Under the pieces are notes generated by a model, which did not search any database, was not told the origin of the DNA, and saw only the letters and a list, made by a program, of their open reading frames with translations. Both the position numbers and the translations under genes were made by a program. Of a stretch of 34,298 nucleotides of DNA, positions 8,379 through 16,882 are shown piece by piece. Numbering within the stretch: position 1 is the first letter of the stretch; each line of letters begins with the position of its first letter. This DNA comes from Defluviicoccus sp. (lineage in GTDB: Bacteria > Pseudomonadota > Alphaproteobacteria > MPNO01): contig JAPPIT010000025.1 of NCBI GenBank assembly GCA_028820505.1, forward strand, positions 1-34,298. Reading direction: 5' to 3'.

Positions 8379-8410
8379 CGTGGATGCCCGGAACAAGTCC
8401 GGGCATGACG
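8379..8410. repeat. REP-like palindromic element, right arm of an inverted pair
   Basis: The exact 32-nt reverse complement of 8299-8330. The pair lies between the convergent genes mltG and rmuC and could fold into two hairpins or one long stem. It could act as a two-way transcript end, though no U-tract follows. Confidence 0.85.
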
Positions 8411-8487
8411 GTGGGGGGCGGCCGCGCGCCGGAATCCGCGTCCCGATCCACCCGATCCCACGGAAACCCTCCGGTACGCAGGCCGTC

Positions 8488-9837
8488 CTATTCCGCGGCC
8501 GGCTTGACCGGCGGGTGCGGTTCGGCGGCGGTTTCCGTCGTGGGTCCGATTACCAGATCCCGGTCATCGCGCGGCATCTGCACCTCGGTATCGATATACT
8601 GCGCCTCCGGCAAGGGCCGCGATGCGCCTTCCACCTTCAGGTCGGCGAAGCGCCGCGCCTGCGGCATCACCCGCGACTCCAGACTGCCGACGAAGGCGTT
8701 GTACCGCCGCACCGACCTGGCGATGTCTTGGCCCAGCCCGGCGATATGATCGCCCATCGTGCCCATGCGCTGGTAGAGCTCCTGTCCGAGCCTGGCGACT
8801 TCCCGGGCATTCTCGGCGACTTTCTCCTGCCGCCAGCCGAAGGCGACGGCCTTGGCGAGACCCAGCATCACCGTAGGCGTAACGATCAGCACGTTGGACT
8901 TCAGCGCGTCGTCATAGAGCGTCCGGTCGCGCTCGATCGCCGCTGCGTAGAAGTTGTCGCCCGGCACGAACATCACGACGAAGTCGGGCGTCACGTCGAG
9001 GGCGTCCTGGTAACGCTTCGAGGCCAGGCTTCGCATGTGCGTTCTGAGTTGCCCCGCGTGCCGCTTGAGCAGTTCTTCCCGCGTTTCGTCGTCCTCCGCC
9101 TCGACCGCGTCCAGGTAGGCGGCGAGCGAAGTCTTGGCGTCGACGATCATGTAGCGATCGCCCGGGAGACGGATGATCACGTCCGGGCGCAGAATCCCGG
9201 ATTCTTCGTGCAGCGATTGTTCGCGGACGAAATCGCAATGTTCGGTCATGCCCGACAGCTCGAGCACGTTCCGCAGCGTTTCCTCGCCCCACCGCCCGCG
9301 TGTCTTGGGCGCCGCGCGAAGCGCGTTGACCAGCCTCGCGGCCTCGCCCCTGACCTTCTCCTGCCCGTCGACCACGTTCTTCAGCTCCGCGGTCAGGTTC
9401 CCGTAATGCTCCCTGCGGGTCTTTTCGATCTCTTCGAGATTCTTGCGCCAGTCGGCGAGCGCGGTCGCGATCGGCTTGAGCTCGACGCCGACACGCTCGC
9501 GGTGCTTGTCGAAGACCTCGTTGGCGAGTCCCAGGAACGAGGTCTGGTTCTCCTTCAGCGCCTGCTGGGCCAGCGCCTTGAGCTCCTTCTCGATGTCGCC
9601 CCGCACGCGTTCGAGCGAATCGATCTTCTCCTTGTGCGCCCGCTCGACCTCCTCCAGCCGCGTGCGGCTGGCCGCGAGCGCGATCCGTTCGGCTTCCAGG
9701 TCGCGCGACGCGGTATCCGCGCGCTGCCGCTCCGCGTCATGGGCGCCGGAAATCCGCGCGATTTCGCCCCGCTTCACGATCCAGACGATTGCCGCGCCGA
9801 CCGCGAGCCCGGCGAGGGCCGCAATCACCGGTTCCAT
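8488..9837 (-). CDS. rmuC: RmuC family DNA recombination protein
   Basis: RmuC-type protein (449 aa), a member of the PD-(D/E)XK nuclease-like superfamily linked to limiting inverted-repeat recombination. An N-terminal membrane anchor at residues 1-22 is followed by a coiled coil to about residue 160 rich in Glu, Arg and Ala. The conserved domain contains RGRWGEETLRNVLELSGM, RPDVIIRLPG, IVDAKTSLAAYL and VMFVPGDNF. The start at 9837 has GAGGA upstream. It sits antisense between mltG and yicC, with inverted REP elements just downstream. Confidence 0.93.
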   Translation of the reverse strand: MEPVIAALAGLAVGAAIVWIVKRGEIARISGAHDAERQRADTASRDLEAERIALAASRTRLEEVERAHKEKIDSLERVRGDIEKELKALAQQALKENQTSFLGLANEVFDKHRERVGVELKPIATALADWRKNLEEIEKTRREHYGNLTAELKNVVDGQEKVRGEAARLVNALRAAPKTRGRWGEETLRNVLELSGMTEHCDFVREQSLHEESGILRPDVIIRLPGDRYMIVDAKTSLAAYLDAVEAEDDETREELLKRHAGQLRTHMRSLASKRYQDALDVTPDFVVMFVPGDNFYAAAIERDRTLYDDALKSNVLIVTPTVMLGLAKAVAFGWRQEKVAENAREVARLGQELYQRMGTMGDHIAGLGQDIARSVRRYNAFVGSLESRVMPQARRFADLKVEGASRPLPEAQYIDTEVQMPRDDRDLVIGPTTETAAEPHPPVKPAAE

Positions 9838-9948
9838 GGGCAATTCCTCATCGGCAACAGGCTTCGAATCTACGCCGCGCCGGAAATGGATGCGAGCCGA
9901 AAACTGCCTGAAAGCCGCGCACGATTCGTTCGAGGCACCGTCAATCTG

Positions 9949-9954
9949 TACTAT
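9949..9954 (+). promoter_or_regulatory. Predicted -10 box of yicC, leaderless spacing
   Basis: TACTAT preceded by TG, ending exactly 7 nt before the ATG at 9962, so transcription should start at or next to the A of the start codon. The -35 is poor. The same geometry is seen at rnd. Confidence 0.45.
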
Positions 9955-9961
9955 CCGCGAC

Positions 9962-10903
9962 ATGGCCGGGGCCGGAAAGACAGCGGTTGCCGAGGACGGC
10001 GCGCATGAAGCGGATTGCGCGCTCCAGAGCATGACCGGATTCGCGCGCGCCGAGGGCGGGGACGGCGAGGTCCGGTGGAGTTGGGAAGTCAGAAGCGTCA
10101 ACGGGCGCAACCTCGACCTGCGGGTTCGCACGCCTCACGGGCACGACGCGCTGGAGCCGCGGGCGCGCGCGCTGGCCGCGGAACGGTTCAGCCGGGGCTC
10201 CCTGTCGCTCCATTTGACGATCGCGCAGGCCGGTCGCGCGCCCGAGATCCGCGTCAACGAGGACGTCCTCGAACGTCTGCTGGAGATCCATCGCTCGCTA
10301 CAGGATCGGCATGGCGCGCCGCCCGCGCGGCTCGAAGCGCTGATGGCGCTCCCGGGGGTTCTGGAGAGGATCGAGGCGGAGGAAACCGAAAGCGACCGCG
10401 ACCGCCGCCTCGGCGCGATCGCGGATACCCTTGCCGGCGCTCTCGACGGTCTCGCAGCGGCCCGTTACGAGGAAGGCGAACGGCTGGGATCGGTGGTCAA
10501 CCGTCAACTCGACGAGATCGATTCGCTCGCCCGAGCCGCCGCGGCCTCCGCCGCCGTCCAGCCCGAGCGGATCCGCGACCGGGTCCGCGACCAGATCGCC
10601 GCCCTCCTCGACGCCAAGCCCGCGGTCGCCGAGGACCGTCTCGCGCAGGAGGTGGCCTATCTCGCGGCGCGGGCCGACATTCGCGAGGAGATCGACCGGC
10701 TGACCGGCCATGTCGCGTCGGCGCGCGAACTCATGAGCGGCGGCGGACCGGTGGGCCGGCGGCTCGACTTCCTGTGCCAGGAATTCAACCGGGAAGCCAA
10801 CACCCTATGCTCGAAATCGACCGATATGGATCTCACGCGCATCGGGCTTGATCTGAAGGCGGCGGTCGAAGGCCTCCGCGAGCAGGTTCAGAACCTCGAA
10901 TAG
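9962..10903 (+). CDS. YicC family endoribonuclease
   Basis: YicC-family protein (313 aa from this start). E. coli YicC has been described as an endoribonuclease affecting small-RNA stability. The hallmark SMTGFAR lies near the N-terminus, followed by the EVRSVNGRNLDLRVR block. The C-terminal DUF1732 part contains GRRLDFLCQEFNREANTLCSKS. An ATG at 10031 would begin exactly at MTGFAR, but the family normally carries LQS or similar before it, which favours 9962. Neither has a clear ribosome site, and the -10 box 7 nt before 9962 suggests a leaderless mRNA. gmk follows after 1 bp. Confidence 0.93.
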   Translation: MAGAGKTAVAEDGAHEADCALQSMTGFARAEGGDGEVRWSWEVRSVNGRNLDLRVRTPHGHDALEPRARALAAERFSRGSLSLHLTIAQAGRAPEIRVNEDVLERLLEIHRSLQDRHGAPPARLEALMALPGVLERIEAEETESDRDRRLGAIADTLAGALDGLAAARYEEGERLGSVVNRQLDEIDSLARAAAASAAVQPERIRDRVRDQIAALLDAKPAVAEDRLAQEVAYLAARADIREEIDRLTGHVASARELMSGGGPVGRRLDFLCQEFNREANTLCSKSTDMDLTRIGLDLKAAVEGLREQVQNLE

Positions 10904-10904
10904 C

Positions 10905-11543
10905 ATGGGTACGGACGCAATTCGGCGCCGTGGCCTGATGCTGGTCCTGTCCTCCCCGTCAGGGGCCGGCAAGACCACCATTTCCCGGCTCTTGCTGGAG
11001 TCGGATGCGAGCCTCACGCTGTCGATCTCGGTGACCACGCGCCCCAAGCGGCCGGACGAGGTGGACCGGCGCGACTATTCGTTCCTGGACTCCGCCGCGT
11101 TCGAAAAGATGCGCGCCGCCGGCGATCTGCTGGAACACGCCAAGGTGTTCGGAAACGACTACGGGACGCCCCGGGCCCCGGTCGAAAAGGCGCTTCGCGA
11201 AGGTCGCGACGTCCTGTTCGACATCGACTGGCAGGGTGCGCGCCAGCTCAAGGGCAAGGCGCCAAAGGACGTCGTCAGCATCTTTATCCTGCCGCCATCG
11301 ACCGCCGAACTTCACGCACGTCTGCGGCGGCGCGCGCAGGATCCGGACGAGGTGGTGGCGCAGCGGATGAAGAGGGCGCCCGACGAGATCGCGCATTGGA
11401 GCGAGTTCGACTACGCGGTGGTCAACCGGGACATTCAGGAAAGCGTGTCGAGCGTGCGCTCGATCCTTACCGCGGAGCGGCTGCGCCGCCAGCGTCAGAT
11501 CGGCCTTCCCGATCTCGTCAAGCAGTTGAGCGAGGGGTTCTGA
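10905..11543 (+). CDS. gmk: Guanylate kinase
   Basis: Guanylate kinase (212 aa), which converts GMP to GDP with ATP. The P-loop SGAGKT is at residues 19-24, the GMP-binding region SVTTRPKRPDE follows, and the lid contains RLRRRAQD. The C-terminus is full length. It is coupled to yicC with a 1-bp gap, a common pair. Its last 26 bp overlap the 3' end of rsmA on the opposite strand. Confidence 0.97.
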   Translation: MGTDAIRRRGLMLVLSSPSGAGKTTISRLLLESDASLTLSISVTTRPKRPDEVDRRDYSFLDSAAFEKMRAAGDLLEHAKVFGNDYGTPRAPVEKALREGRDVLFDIDWQGARQLKGKAPKDVVSIFILPPSTAELHARLRRRAQDPDEVVAQRMKRAPDEIAHWSEFDYAVVNRDIQESVSSVRSILTAERLRRQRQIGLPDLVKQLSEGF

Positions 11544-12369
11544 GCTCCGCGAGACCGCGTGCGAGCGCGCAGAACGCCTCGGGCGGGAGCGTCTCGGCCC
11601 GCGCCGTCGGCGCTATTCCCGCCTGTGTCAGAAGCGCCTCCGGATTCTCGACCAGCCCGGCGAGAGCCGAGCGCAGCATCTTGCGCCTGCGTCCGAAGGC
11701 GGCGGCGGTGACCGCTTCCAGCGCGGCCATGTCCGCGGGCGCCAGAGGCGCGTCGCGCGGGACCAGATTGACGACGCTCGACGTGACCCTGGGCGGGGGC
11801 ACGAAAGCGGTCGGCGCGACGTCGAAGGCCCGCCTCGCTTCGCAGAGCCATTGCGCGACGACCGCGAGCCGGCCGTAGGCGCTCGTGCCCGGCGTCGCGA
11901 CGATGCGCTCCGCGACCTCCTTCTGGAACATGAGCGTCATCGCGGAGATCGAACCGACGTTCCGCAGCCAGCCGATCAGGAGCGGCGTGGCGACGTTGTA
12001 GGGCAGGTTGGCGACGATCGCGACCCGTCCGGCCCCGGCGAGCGCGGGGATGTCGACATCCAGCGCATCGCCGGCGACGACGTCGAGCCGGTTCCCGTGG
12101 CGCTCGGAAAGATCCGAAAGCGCGTCGATGCAGCGCGGATCGCGCTCGATCGCGATCACGCGCGCCGCGCCGGTTTCGAGGAGGGCGCGGGTTAGGCCGC
12201 CCGGACCCGGTCCGATCTCGACCACGGTCTTCCCGCCAAGATCGCCCGCGGCCCGGACGATGCGCCGGGAAAGGTTGAGGTCGAGGAGGAAGTGCTGGCC
12301 GAGCTGCCGTCTCGCGCGAATCCCGTATCGGGCGATGACCTCGCGCAGCGGCGGCAGGGCGTCAGGCAA
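11518..12369 (-). CDS. rsmA: 16S rRNA dimethyladenosine transferase
   Basis: RsmA/KsgA (283 aa) dimethylates two adjacent adenines near the 3' end of 16S rRNA during 30S maturation. The substrate-facing QLGQHFLLD, the SAM-binding EIGPGPGGLT (51-60) and the catalytic NLPY (121-124) are intact. TTG at 12369 is chosen as start: it overlaps the pdxA stop by 8 nt and places LPPLREVIARYG at the normal N-terminus. An ATG at 12429 would overlap pdxA more deeply and add a basic, non-conserved extension. The 3' end overlaps gmk convergently. Confidence 0.95.
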   Translation of the reverse strand: MPDALPPLREVIARYGIRARRQLGQHFLLDLNLSRRIVRAAGDLGGKTVVEIGPGPGGLTRALLETGAARVIAIERDPRCIDALSDLSERHGNRLDVVAGDALDVDIPALAGAGRVAIVANLPYNVATPLLIGWLRNVGSISAMTLMFQKEVAERIVATPGTSAYGRLAVVAQWLCEARRAFDVAPTAFVPPPRVTSSVVNLVPRDAPLAPADMAALEAVTAAAFGRRRKMLRSALAGLVENPEALLTQAGIAPTARAETLPPEAFCALARGLAELRTPRSTA

Positions 12370-13375
12370 GGGCGTCCGGCGTCCCAGCCCGCGTGCCCGC
12401 CATCGTCGCGGCGAGGCGCAAGGCGGCAATCAGGCTGTCCGGCCGGGCCGCGCCCTTTCCCGCGATGTCGTAGCCAGTGCCATGATCGGGGGAGGTCCGG
12501 ACGATGGGAAGGCCGAGCGTCACGTTGACCCCGCCGAAGAAATCGAGCGTCTTGATCGGGATCAGCGCCTGATCGTGATACATGCATAGCGCCGCGTCGT
12601 AGTCCCGGCGCGCTCCCTCGTGAAACAGCGTATCCGCGGGGGACGGTCCTTCGACTTGGATTCCGTCCCGGCGCAGGATGTCGATGGCGGGTTCGACGAT
12701 CTCGATCTCCTCGCGCCCCAGATGTCCGCTCTCGCCGGCATGAGGGTTGAGACCCGCCACGGCGAGCCTCGGCGCGCGGATCCCGAAATCGCGCGCGAGC
12801 CCCGCCGCCGCGGTGCGTCCGCAATGCACGATCGCATCGACGGTGAGGGCCTTCGCAGCCTCCGCCAGCGGCAGGTGGACGGTTACCGGAACGACGCGCA
12901 GCGTGTCGCAGACGAGCATCATCGCGGGCGGCGACACGCTGCCGCAGAGATCCGCGAGATACTCGGTGTGGCCCGGATGCCGGAAGCCGCACCGGTAAAG
13001 GACGGCCTTGCCGATCGGGTTGGTGACGACCGCGGCGGCTTCGCCGGAGCCGGCCAGCTCCACCGCCCGATCGATCGCCTCGATGGTGGCGGGTCCGTTC
13101 GAGGGATCCGGCTTGCCGCAGACCACGGGCGCGGAAAGGGCGATCGGCAGTACCGGGAACGAATCCATGAAGACGTCCGCCGCCTCGGCCGGCCCGGACA
13201 CGGTTTCCACCGGTACGTTGAGACCGAGCGTCGCGGCCAGGGCGTCGACGTGATCCCGCCCCCCGAGATAGACGAAGGGCGGGACGGCCGCTTCGCGCCG
13301 TCGAACCCAGGTTTCCAGCGCGATCTCGGGGCCGATTCCCGCGCTGTCTCCCATGGTCAGGGCTATGGCGCGCAT
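12362..13375 (-). CDS. pdxA: 4-hydroxythreonine-4-phosphate dehydrogenase
   Basis: PdxA (337 aa), a metal-dependent NAD(P) oxidoreductase of the DXP-dependent pyridoxal phosphate pathway. Motifs seen are MGDSAGIGPEI at the N-terminus, the metal histidine in HPGHTEYLA, GLNPHAGE, MYHDQALIP and TSPDHGTGYD. It lies 15 bp after surA and overlaps rsmA, the common surA-pdxA-rsmA operon. Confidence 0.97.
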   Translation of the reverse strand: MRAIALTMGDSAGIGPEIALETWVRRREAAVPPFVYLGGRDHVDALAATLGLNVPVETVSGPAEAADVFMDSFPVLPIALSAPVVCGKPDPSNGPATIEAIDRAVELAGSGEAAAVVTNPIGKAVLYRCGFRHPGHTEYLADLCGSVSPPAMMLVCDTLRVVPVTVHLPLAEAAKALTVDAIVHCGRTAAAGLARDFGIRAPRLAVAGLNPHAGESGHLGREEIEIVEPAIDILRRDGIQVEGPSPADTLFHEGARRDYDAALCMYHDQALIPIKTLDFFGGVNVTLGLPIVRTSPDHGTGYDIAGKGAARPDSLIAALRLAATMAGTRAGTPDALA

Positions 13376-13390
13376 CGGCCTCGCCCGAGC

Positions 13391-14653
13391 CTAGAGGCGT
13401 ACATCGACGATCGCGGCGCTTCGCAAATCCCTGAGATAGCGTTGCACCGAAAGATCGAGCCGCTGCAGACGGAGCTGCTCCGTCACCGTTTCCCGGCTGG
13501 GCAGGTTCGCCTTGGGGAGGGTACGGCCGCAAACCACCATCAGCGCGATTCCTCCCGGGGTCAGGACCGGCTGGCCGGCTTTCCCGACCGCTACGCCGGC
13601 GACGCTTCTCCGAACCTCCGCCGACAGGTCGGTCAGCTTGACCTTGCCCAGATCCTGCGGCGCCTCCGCGCCCAGCCGCCGGGCCGCGTCGGACAGATCT
13701 TCGCAGCCCTCGATGGCATTGGCTTCCGACCTCGCGGCGTCGACGCGGGTTCGCATGCCGGCGGGATCCTCGCCGTCCGGGACGGGAAGGAATATCTGCT
13801 TGAGGTCGAGTTCCGCCAGGTCCGGATCGGGGGTCGCGATCCTGCGCTTGCCGGCCAGCGTCACGATCCGGAATCCGGACACGGTGCGAATCGGGCCGGC
13901 CACCTCGCCCGGCGAAAGACGGTCCGCCGCCGCCGCGACCTCCGGATCGAGCTGCGAGCGCGGGGTCCATCCGAGATCGCCGCCGACCGCGGCCGTCGCG
14001 GATTGCGAGAACTGGCGGGCGAGCGCGCTGAACCGGGCGCCCCCGCGAATCTGCTCCACCAGACGCTCGGCGGTCTCGCGGATCGAGGGTTCCTCGTCCG
14101 GACCGTTGACCGAAAGGAATATTTCCCCGAGGCGGTATGTGCGCTCGCCCTCGGCCGCCTTGAGCCGCGCGAAAATCTCGTCGACCTCTTCGGCGCCGAT
14201 ATCGATTCTCGGCGCCAGCCGGCGGCTCACCAGTTTGGACCAGGCGATTTCGCTCCTCATCTGGGCGCGGAGCGAATCGTAGCTCACGCCGTTGCGTTGG
14301 AATATGGAGGGGAGGCTTCCCGGCTGCATTCCATTGCGCTTCTCGATGCTCGAAACGCCCCGCCCGATATCGTCTTCGGAGACCGTTACGTTCCACTTTT
14401 TCGCTTCCTGAAGCTGGAGGCGCTCGTCGATCAGCCTTCGCAGCACCTGTCCCGCGACCCGCTGCCGTGCGTTCGCGGTATCGTCGATCCCGCTGGAAAA
14501 AAGGACCAGGCGTATGCGCTGCCTCAGATCCCGGAGGGAGATGACCTCGTCGTTGACGATCGCGGCGATCCTTTGTTCGGCCTGCGAGAGCGCCGGCGCG
14601 GGTGCCGCCAGGACGGCCGCGACAAGGAGGGCAAAGAACGGGCGCATCGACAT
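13391..14653 (-). CDS. surA: SurA-like periplasmic peptidyl-prolyl isomerase
   Basis: SurA-type chaperone (420 aa) that assists outer-membrane protein folding in the periplasm. A Sec signal peptide spans roughly residues 1-24 (hydrophobic core FFALLVAAVLAAPAPALS). A SurA N-terminal chaperone domain (IAAIVNDEVISLRDLRQRI) follows, then a parvulin domain with EIFLSV, ARQFSQSATAAVGGDLGW and GPIRTVSGFRIV, then a C-terminal helix region. ATG 14653 is used; ATG 14647 or TTG 14659 are also possible. A good promoter lies upstream. In related genomes lptD normally lies upstream of surA and is absent here. Confidence 0.93.
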   Translation of the reverse strand: MSMRPFFALLVAAVLAAPAPALSQAEQRIAAIVNDEVISLRDLRQRIRLVLFSSGIDDTANARQRVAGQVLRRLIDERLQLQEAKKWNVTVSEDDIGRGVSSIEKRNGMQPGSLPSIFQRNGVSYDSLRAQMRSEIAWSKLVSRRLAPRIDIGAEEVDEIFARLKAAEGERTYRLGEIFLSVNGPDEEPSIRETAERLVEQIRGGARFSALARQFSQSATAAVGGDLGWTPRSQLDPEVAAAADRLSPGEVAGPIRTVSGFRIVTLAGKRRIATPDPDLAELDLKQIFLPVPDGEDPAGMRTRVDAARSEANAIEGCEDLSDAARRLGAEAPQDLGKVKLTDLSAEVRRSVAGVAVGKAGQPVLTPGGIALMVVCGRTLPKANLPSRETVTEQLRLQRLDLSVQRYLRDLRSAAIVDVRL

Positions 14654-14704
14654 GTTCAAGGCGACCTACTCCGGCCGACGGTTTCGCCGGCTCGACTGCC
14701 CGGG

Positions 14705-14734
14705 TTTATACCGCCTGGGCCGAAACCCTGTCCA
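14705..14734 (-). promoter_or_regulatory. Predicted promoter of surA-pdxA-rsmA
   Basis: On the minus strand, -35 TGGACA (5 of 6 consensus, 14729-14734), an 18-nt spacer and -10 TATAAA (14705-14710). The leader would be about 45 nt. A plus-strand TTGACA (14735-14740) abuts the -35 but has no good -10 toward pepA. Confidence 0.6.
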
Positions 14735-14857
14735 TTTGACAGAAAGGGCAGGCCGCGCAGGGGTTGGAGTCCGCCGCCGGTTGTGGCGGCGCGGCGGCCT
14801 TCTTAAGTTTGACCCGCCGACGGCGCCCGTCCGAATCCGGAAATCAGGAGACCGCCC

Positions 14858-16357
14858 ATGAAGATCAGCTTCGCAGCCCCCAGACTTCCTCGAAGCGGCG
14901 CGCTCGCGCTCGGCGTCCACGATGGCGGCGATCTCGCCGCGACGGCGACGGAGGTGGACGCGGCAGCCGGCGGCGCCCTGTCGCGGGCGGTCGGGTCCAG
15001 CCGTTTCAGCGGCAAGAGCAACCAGACGCTGATCCTCAACGCGCCCGCCGGCGTGGCCGCGAGCCGTGTGGTGCTGGTGGGGCTCGGAAAGGCCGCCGAT
15101 TTCGATGCCCGCGCCGCGCAGAGCATGGGCGGAACGATCGTTTCCACGCTCGAAAAAAGCGGAGACAGCGCGGTCACGATAGCGGTCGATGCGACGGACG
15201 GGGCGCCCGTTTCGCCCGCCGTCATGGCGGCCAATGTCGGTTTCGGCGCGTTGCTGCGCGGCTATCGGTTCGACAAGTACCGCACGAAGGAAAAACCGGA
15301 CGACAAGCCGAGCCTGAACCGGATAACCGTTGCCACGCAGGTCCATGCGCGGGCGCGCGGCGAATTCCGGCCGCTCGCCGAGGTCGCGGAGGGGGTCTTC
15401 CTGACCCGCGACCTCGTCTCCGAGCCCGCCAACGTGATTTTCCCCGCGAGCCTCGCGGAACGGGCCAAGTCCCTGACCGAGCTCGGGGTAACGGTCGAAA
15501 TCCTCGACGAAAAGCGGATGGCAAAACTCGGGATGGGTGCGCTTCTCGGCGTCGCCCAGGGAAGCGCCAACGCGCCCAAGCTGGTGACGATGCGCTGGAA
15601 CGGCGCGCCCAGAGCGAAGGACAAGAGGCCGATCGCCTTCGTCGGCAAGGGCGTCACGTTCGATACCGGGGGCATTTCCATCAAGCCGTCCGGCGGCATG
15701 GAAGACATGAAATGGGATATGGGCGGTGCCGGCGTCGTGATCGGGCTCATGCGCGCTCTCGCCGGGCGCAAGGCCAGGGTCAACGCGGTCGGCATGATCG
15801 GCTTGGTGGAGAACATGCCGTCGGCCACCGCGCAGCGGCCCGGCGACGTGGTGACGTCGATGTCCGGCCAGACGGTCGAGGTCATCAACACCGACGCCGA
15901 GGGGCGCCTCGTGCTGTGCGATGCGTTCTGGTACTGCCAGGAGAAATACAGCCCGCGGGCCATCGTCGATCTGGCGACGCTGACCGGCGCGATCATCGTC
16001 TCGCTCGGACATGAGAATGCGGGGCTCTTCGCCAATGACGACACGTTGGCGGATCGGCTGATCGCCGCGGGCGGCGCGGTCGGCGAATCGGTGTGGCGGA
16101 TGCCGCTCGGCGATGCCTACGACCGGCAAATCGATTCCGACATCGCCGACATGAAGAATGTCGGCGGACGCGACGCGGGTTCCATCACCGCCGCCCAGTT
16201 TCTCCAGCGCTTCATCAAGGAGGGGACGCCCTGGGCTCATCTCGACATCGCCGGCGTGACATGGTCGAAGAAGAGTTCCGCGACCGTCCCCAAGGGCGGA
16301 ACCGGGTTCGGCGTGCGGCTGCTCGACCGGCTGGTGCGGGATCATTACGAGGGCTGA
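14858..16357 (+). CDS. pepA: Leucyl aminopeptidase
   Basis: Cytosolic M17 leucyl aminopeptidase (499 aa), a two-metal hexameric exopeptidase. The metal and catalytic residues are visible: Lys264 and Asp269 in VGKGVTFDTGG, Lys276, Asp287, and the signature NTDAEGR with Asp346, Glu348 and Arg350. An AGGAG ribosome site precedes the ATG. It is followed after 7 bp by holC, a typical pairing. In related bacteria it is divergent from lptF; here it is divergent from surA. Confidence 0.97.
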   Translation: MKISFAAPRLPRSGALALGVHDGGDLAATATEVDAAAGGALSRAVGSSRFSGKSNQTLILNAPAGVAASRVVLVGLGKAADFDARAAQSMGGTIVSTLEKSGDSAVTIAVDATDGAPVSPAVMAANVGFGALLRGYRFDKYRTKEKPDDKPSLNRITVATQVHARARGEFRPLAEVAEGVFLTRDLVSEPANVIFPASLAERAKSLTELGVTVEILDEKRMAKLGMGALLGVAQGSANAPKLVTMRWNGAPRAKDKRPIAFVGKGVTFDTGGISIKPSGGMEDMKWDMGGAGVVIGLMRALAGRKARVNAVGMIGLVENMPSATAQRPGDVVTSMSGQTVEVINTDAEGRLVLCDAFWYCQEKYSPRAIVDLATLTGAIIVSLGHENAGLFANDDTLADRLIAAGGAVGESVWRMPLGDAYDRQIDSDIADMKNVGGRDAGSITAAQFLQRFIKEGTPWAHLDIAGVTWSKKSSATVPKGGTGFGVRLLDRLVRDHYEG

Positions 16358-16364
16358 GCCCGCA

Positions 16365-16817
16365 GTGACCGATATCGGCTTCTACCATCTGACCCGGAGC
16401 ACGCTCGAGCAGGCCTTGCCCAGGCTGCTGGAAAAGGCCCATGCGAGCGGCGCGCGCACCGTCGTCATGACGGGTTCGGAAGAAAGGACGAAGGCGCTCG
16501 ACACGATCCTCTGGACCTATGACCAGAACGCGTTTCTCCCGCACGGCACCGCGCGCGACGGCAACCCGGGGGAACAGCCCATCTGGATCACCCATGAGGA
16601 CGAGAATCCCAACGGCGCTGATATTCTCGTGCTCACCGACGGGGCGGTGTCCGGCCGCGTCGCCGACTTCGCCCGCTGTCTGGAGATGTTCGACGGCAAC
16701 GACGACGATGCGGTGTCGAAGGCGCGCGAACGCTGGAAAGCCTATTCGACGGCGGGCCACAGCCTGACCTACTGGCAGCAATCGCCGGCCGGCCGCTGGG
16801 AGGAGAAGGCCGGGTAG
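16365..16817 (+). CDS. holC: DNA polymerase III chi subunit
   Basis: HolC (150 aa), the clamp-loader accessory subunit that bridges the polymerase III holoenzyme to SSB. Family features are [21 protein letters not shown], the [12 protein letters not shown] block, [19 protein letters not shown], and the end [16 protein letters not shown]. The start codon is GTG at 16365, 7 bp after pepA, so it is probably in the same transcript. Confidence 0.94.
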   Translation: MTDIGFYHLTRSTLEQALPRLLEKAHASGARTVVMTGSEERTKALDTILWTYDQNAFLPHGTARDGNPGEQPIWITHEDENPNGADILVLTDGAVSGRVADFARCLEMFDGNDDDAVSKARERWKAYSTAGHSLTYWQQSPAGRWEEKAG

Positions 16818-16821
16818 CCGG

Positions 16822-16850
16822 TTGCCGCGTTCCCGGGATACGGATATATA
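16822..16850 (+). promoter_or_regulatory. Predicted ndk promoter
   Basis: -35 TTGCCG (16822-16827), 17-nt spacer, -10 TATATA (16845-16850). The expected leader of about 26 nt contains AGGGA before the ATG. Confidence 0.6.
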
Positions 16851-16882
16851 GCCGCGCCACCCGCCCGCAGGGACAATCCGAC

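Noticed and set aside
8299-8410. CRISPR array
   Set aside because: There are only two copies, in opposite orientation, each internally palindromic, with no series of spacers and no cas genes.
12620-14806. A plus-strand open frame of about 730 codons
   Set aside because: It is antisense to pdxA and surA; its composition is rich in Arg, Gly and Asp without any recognisable domain.
14735-14809. pepA promoter
   Set aside because: TTGACA at 14735 and TTGTGG at 14781 each lack a convincing -10 at proper spacing.
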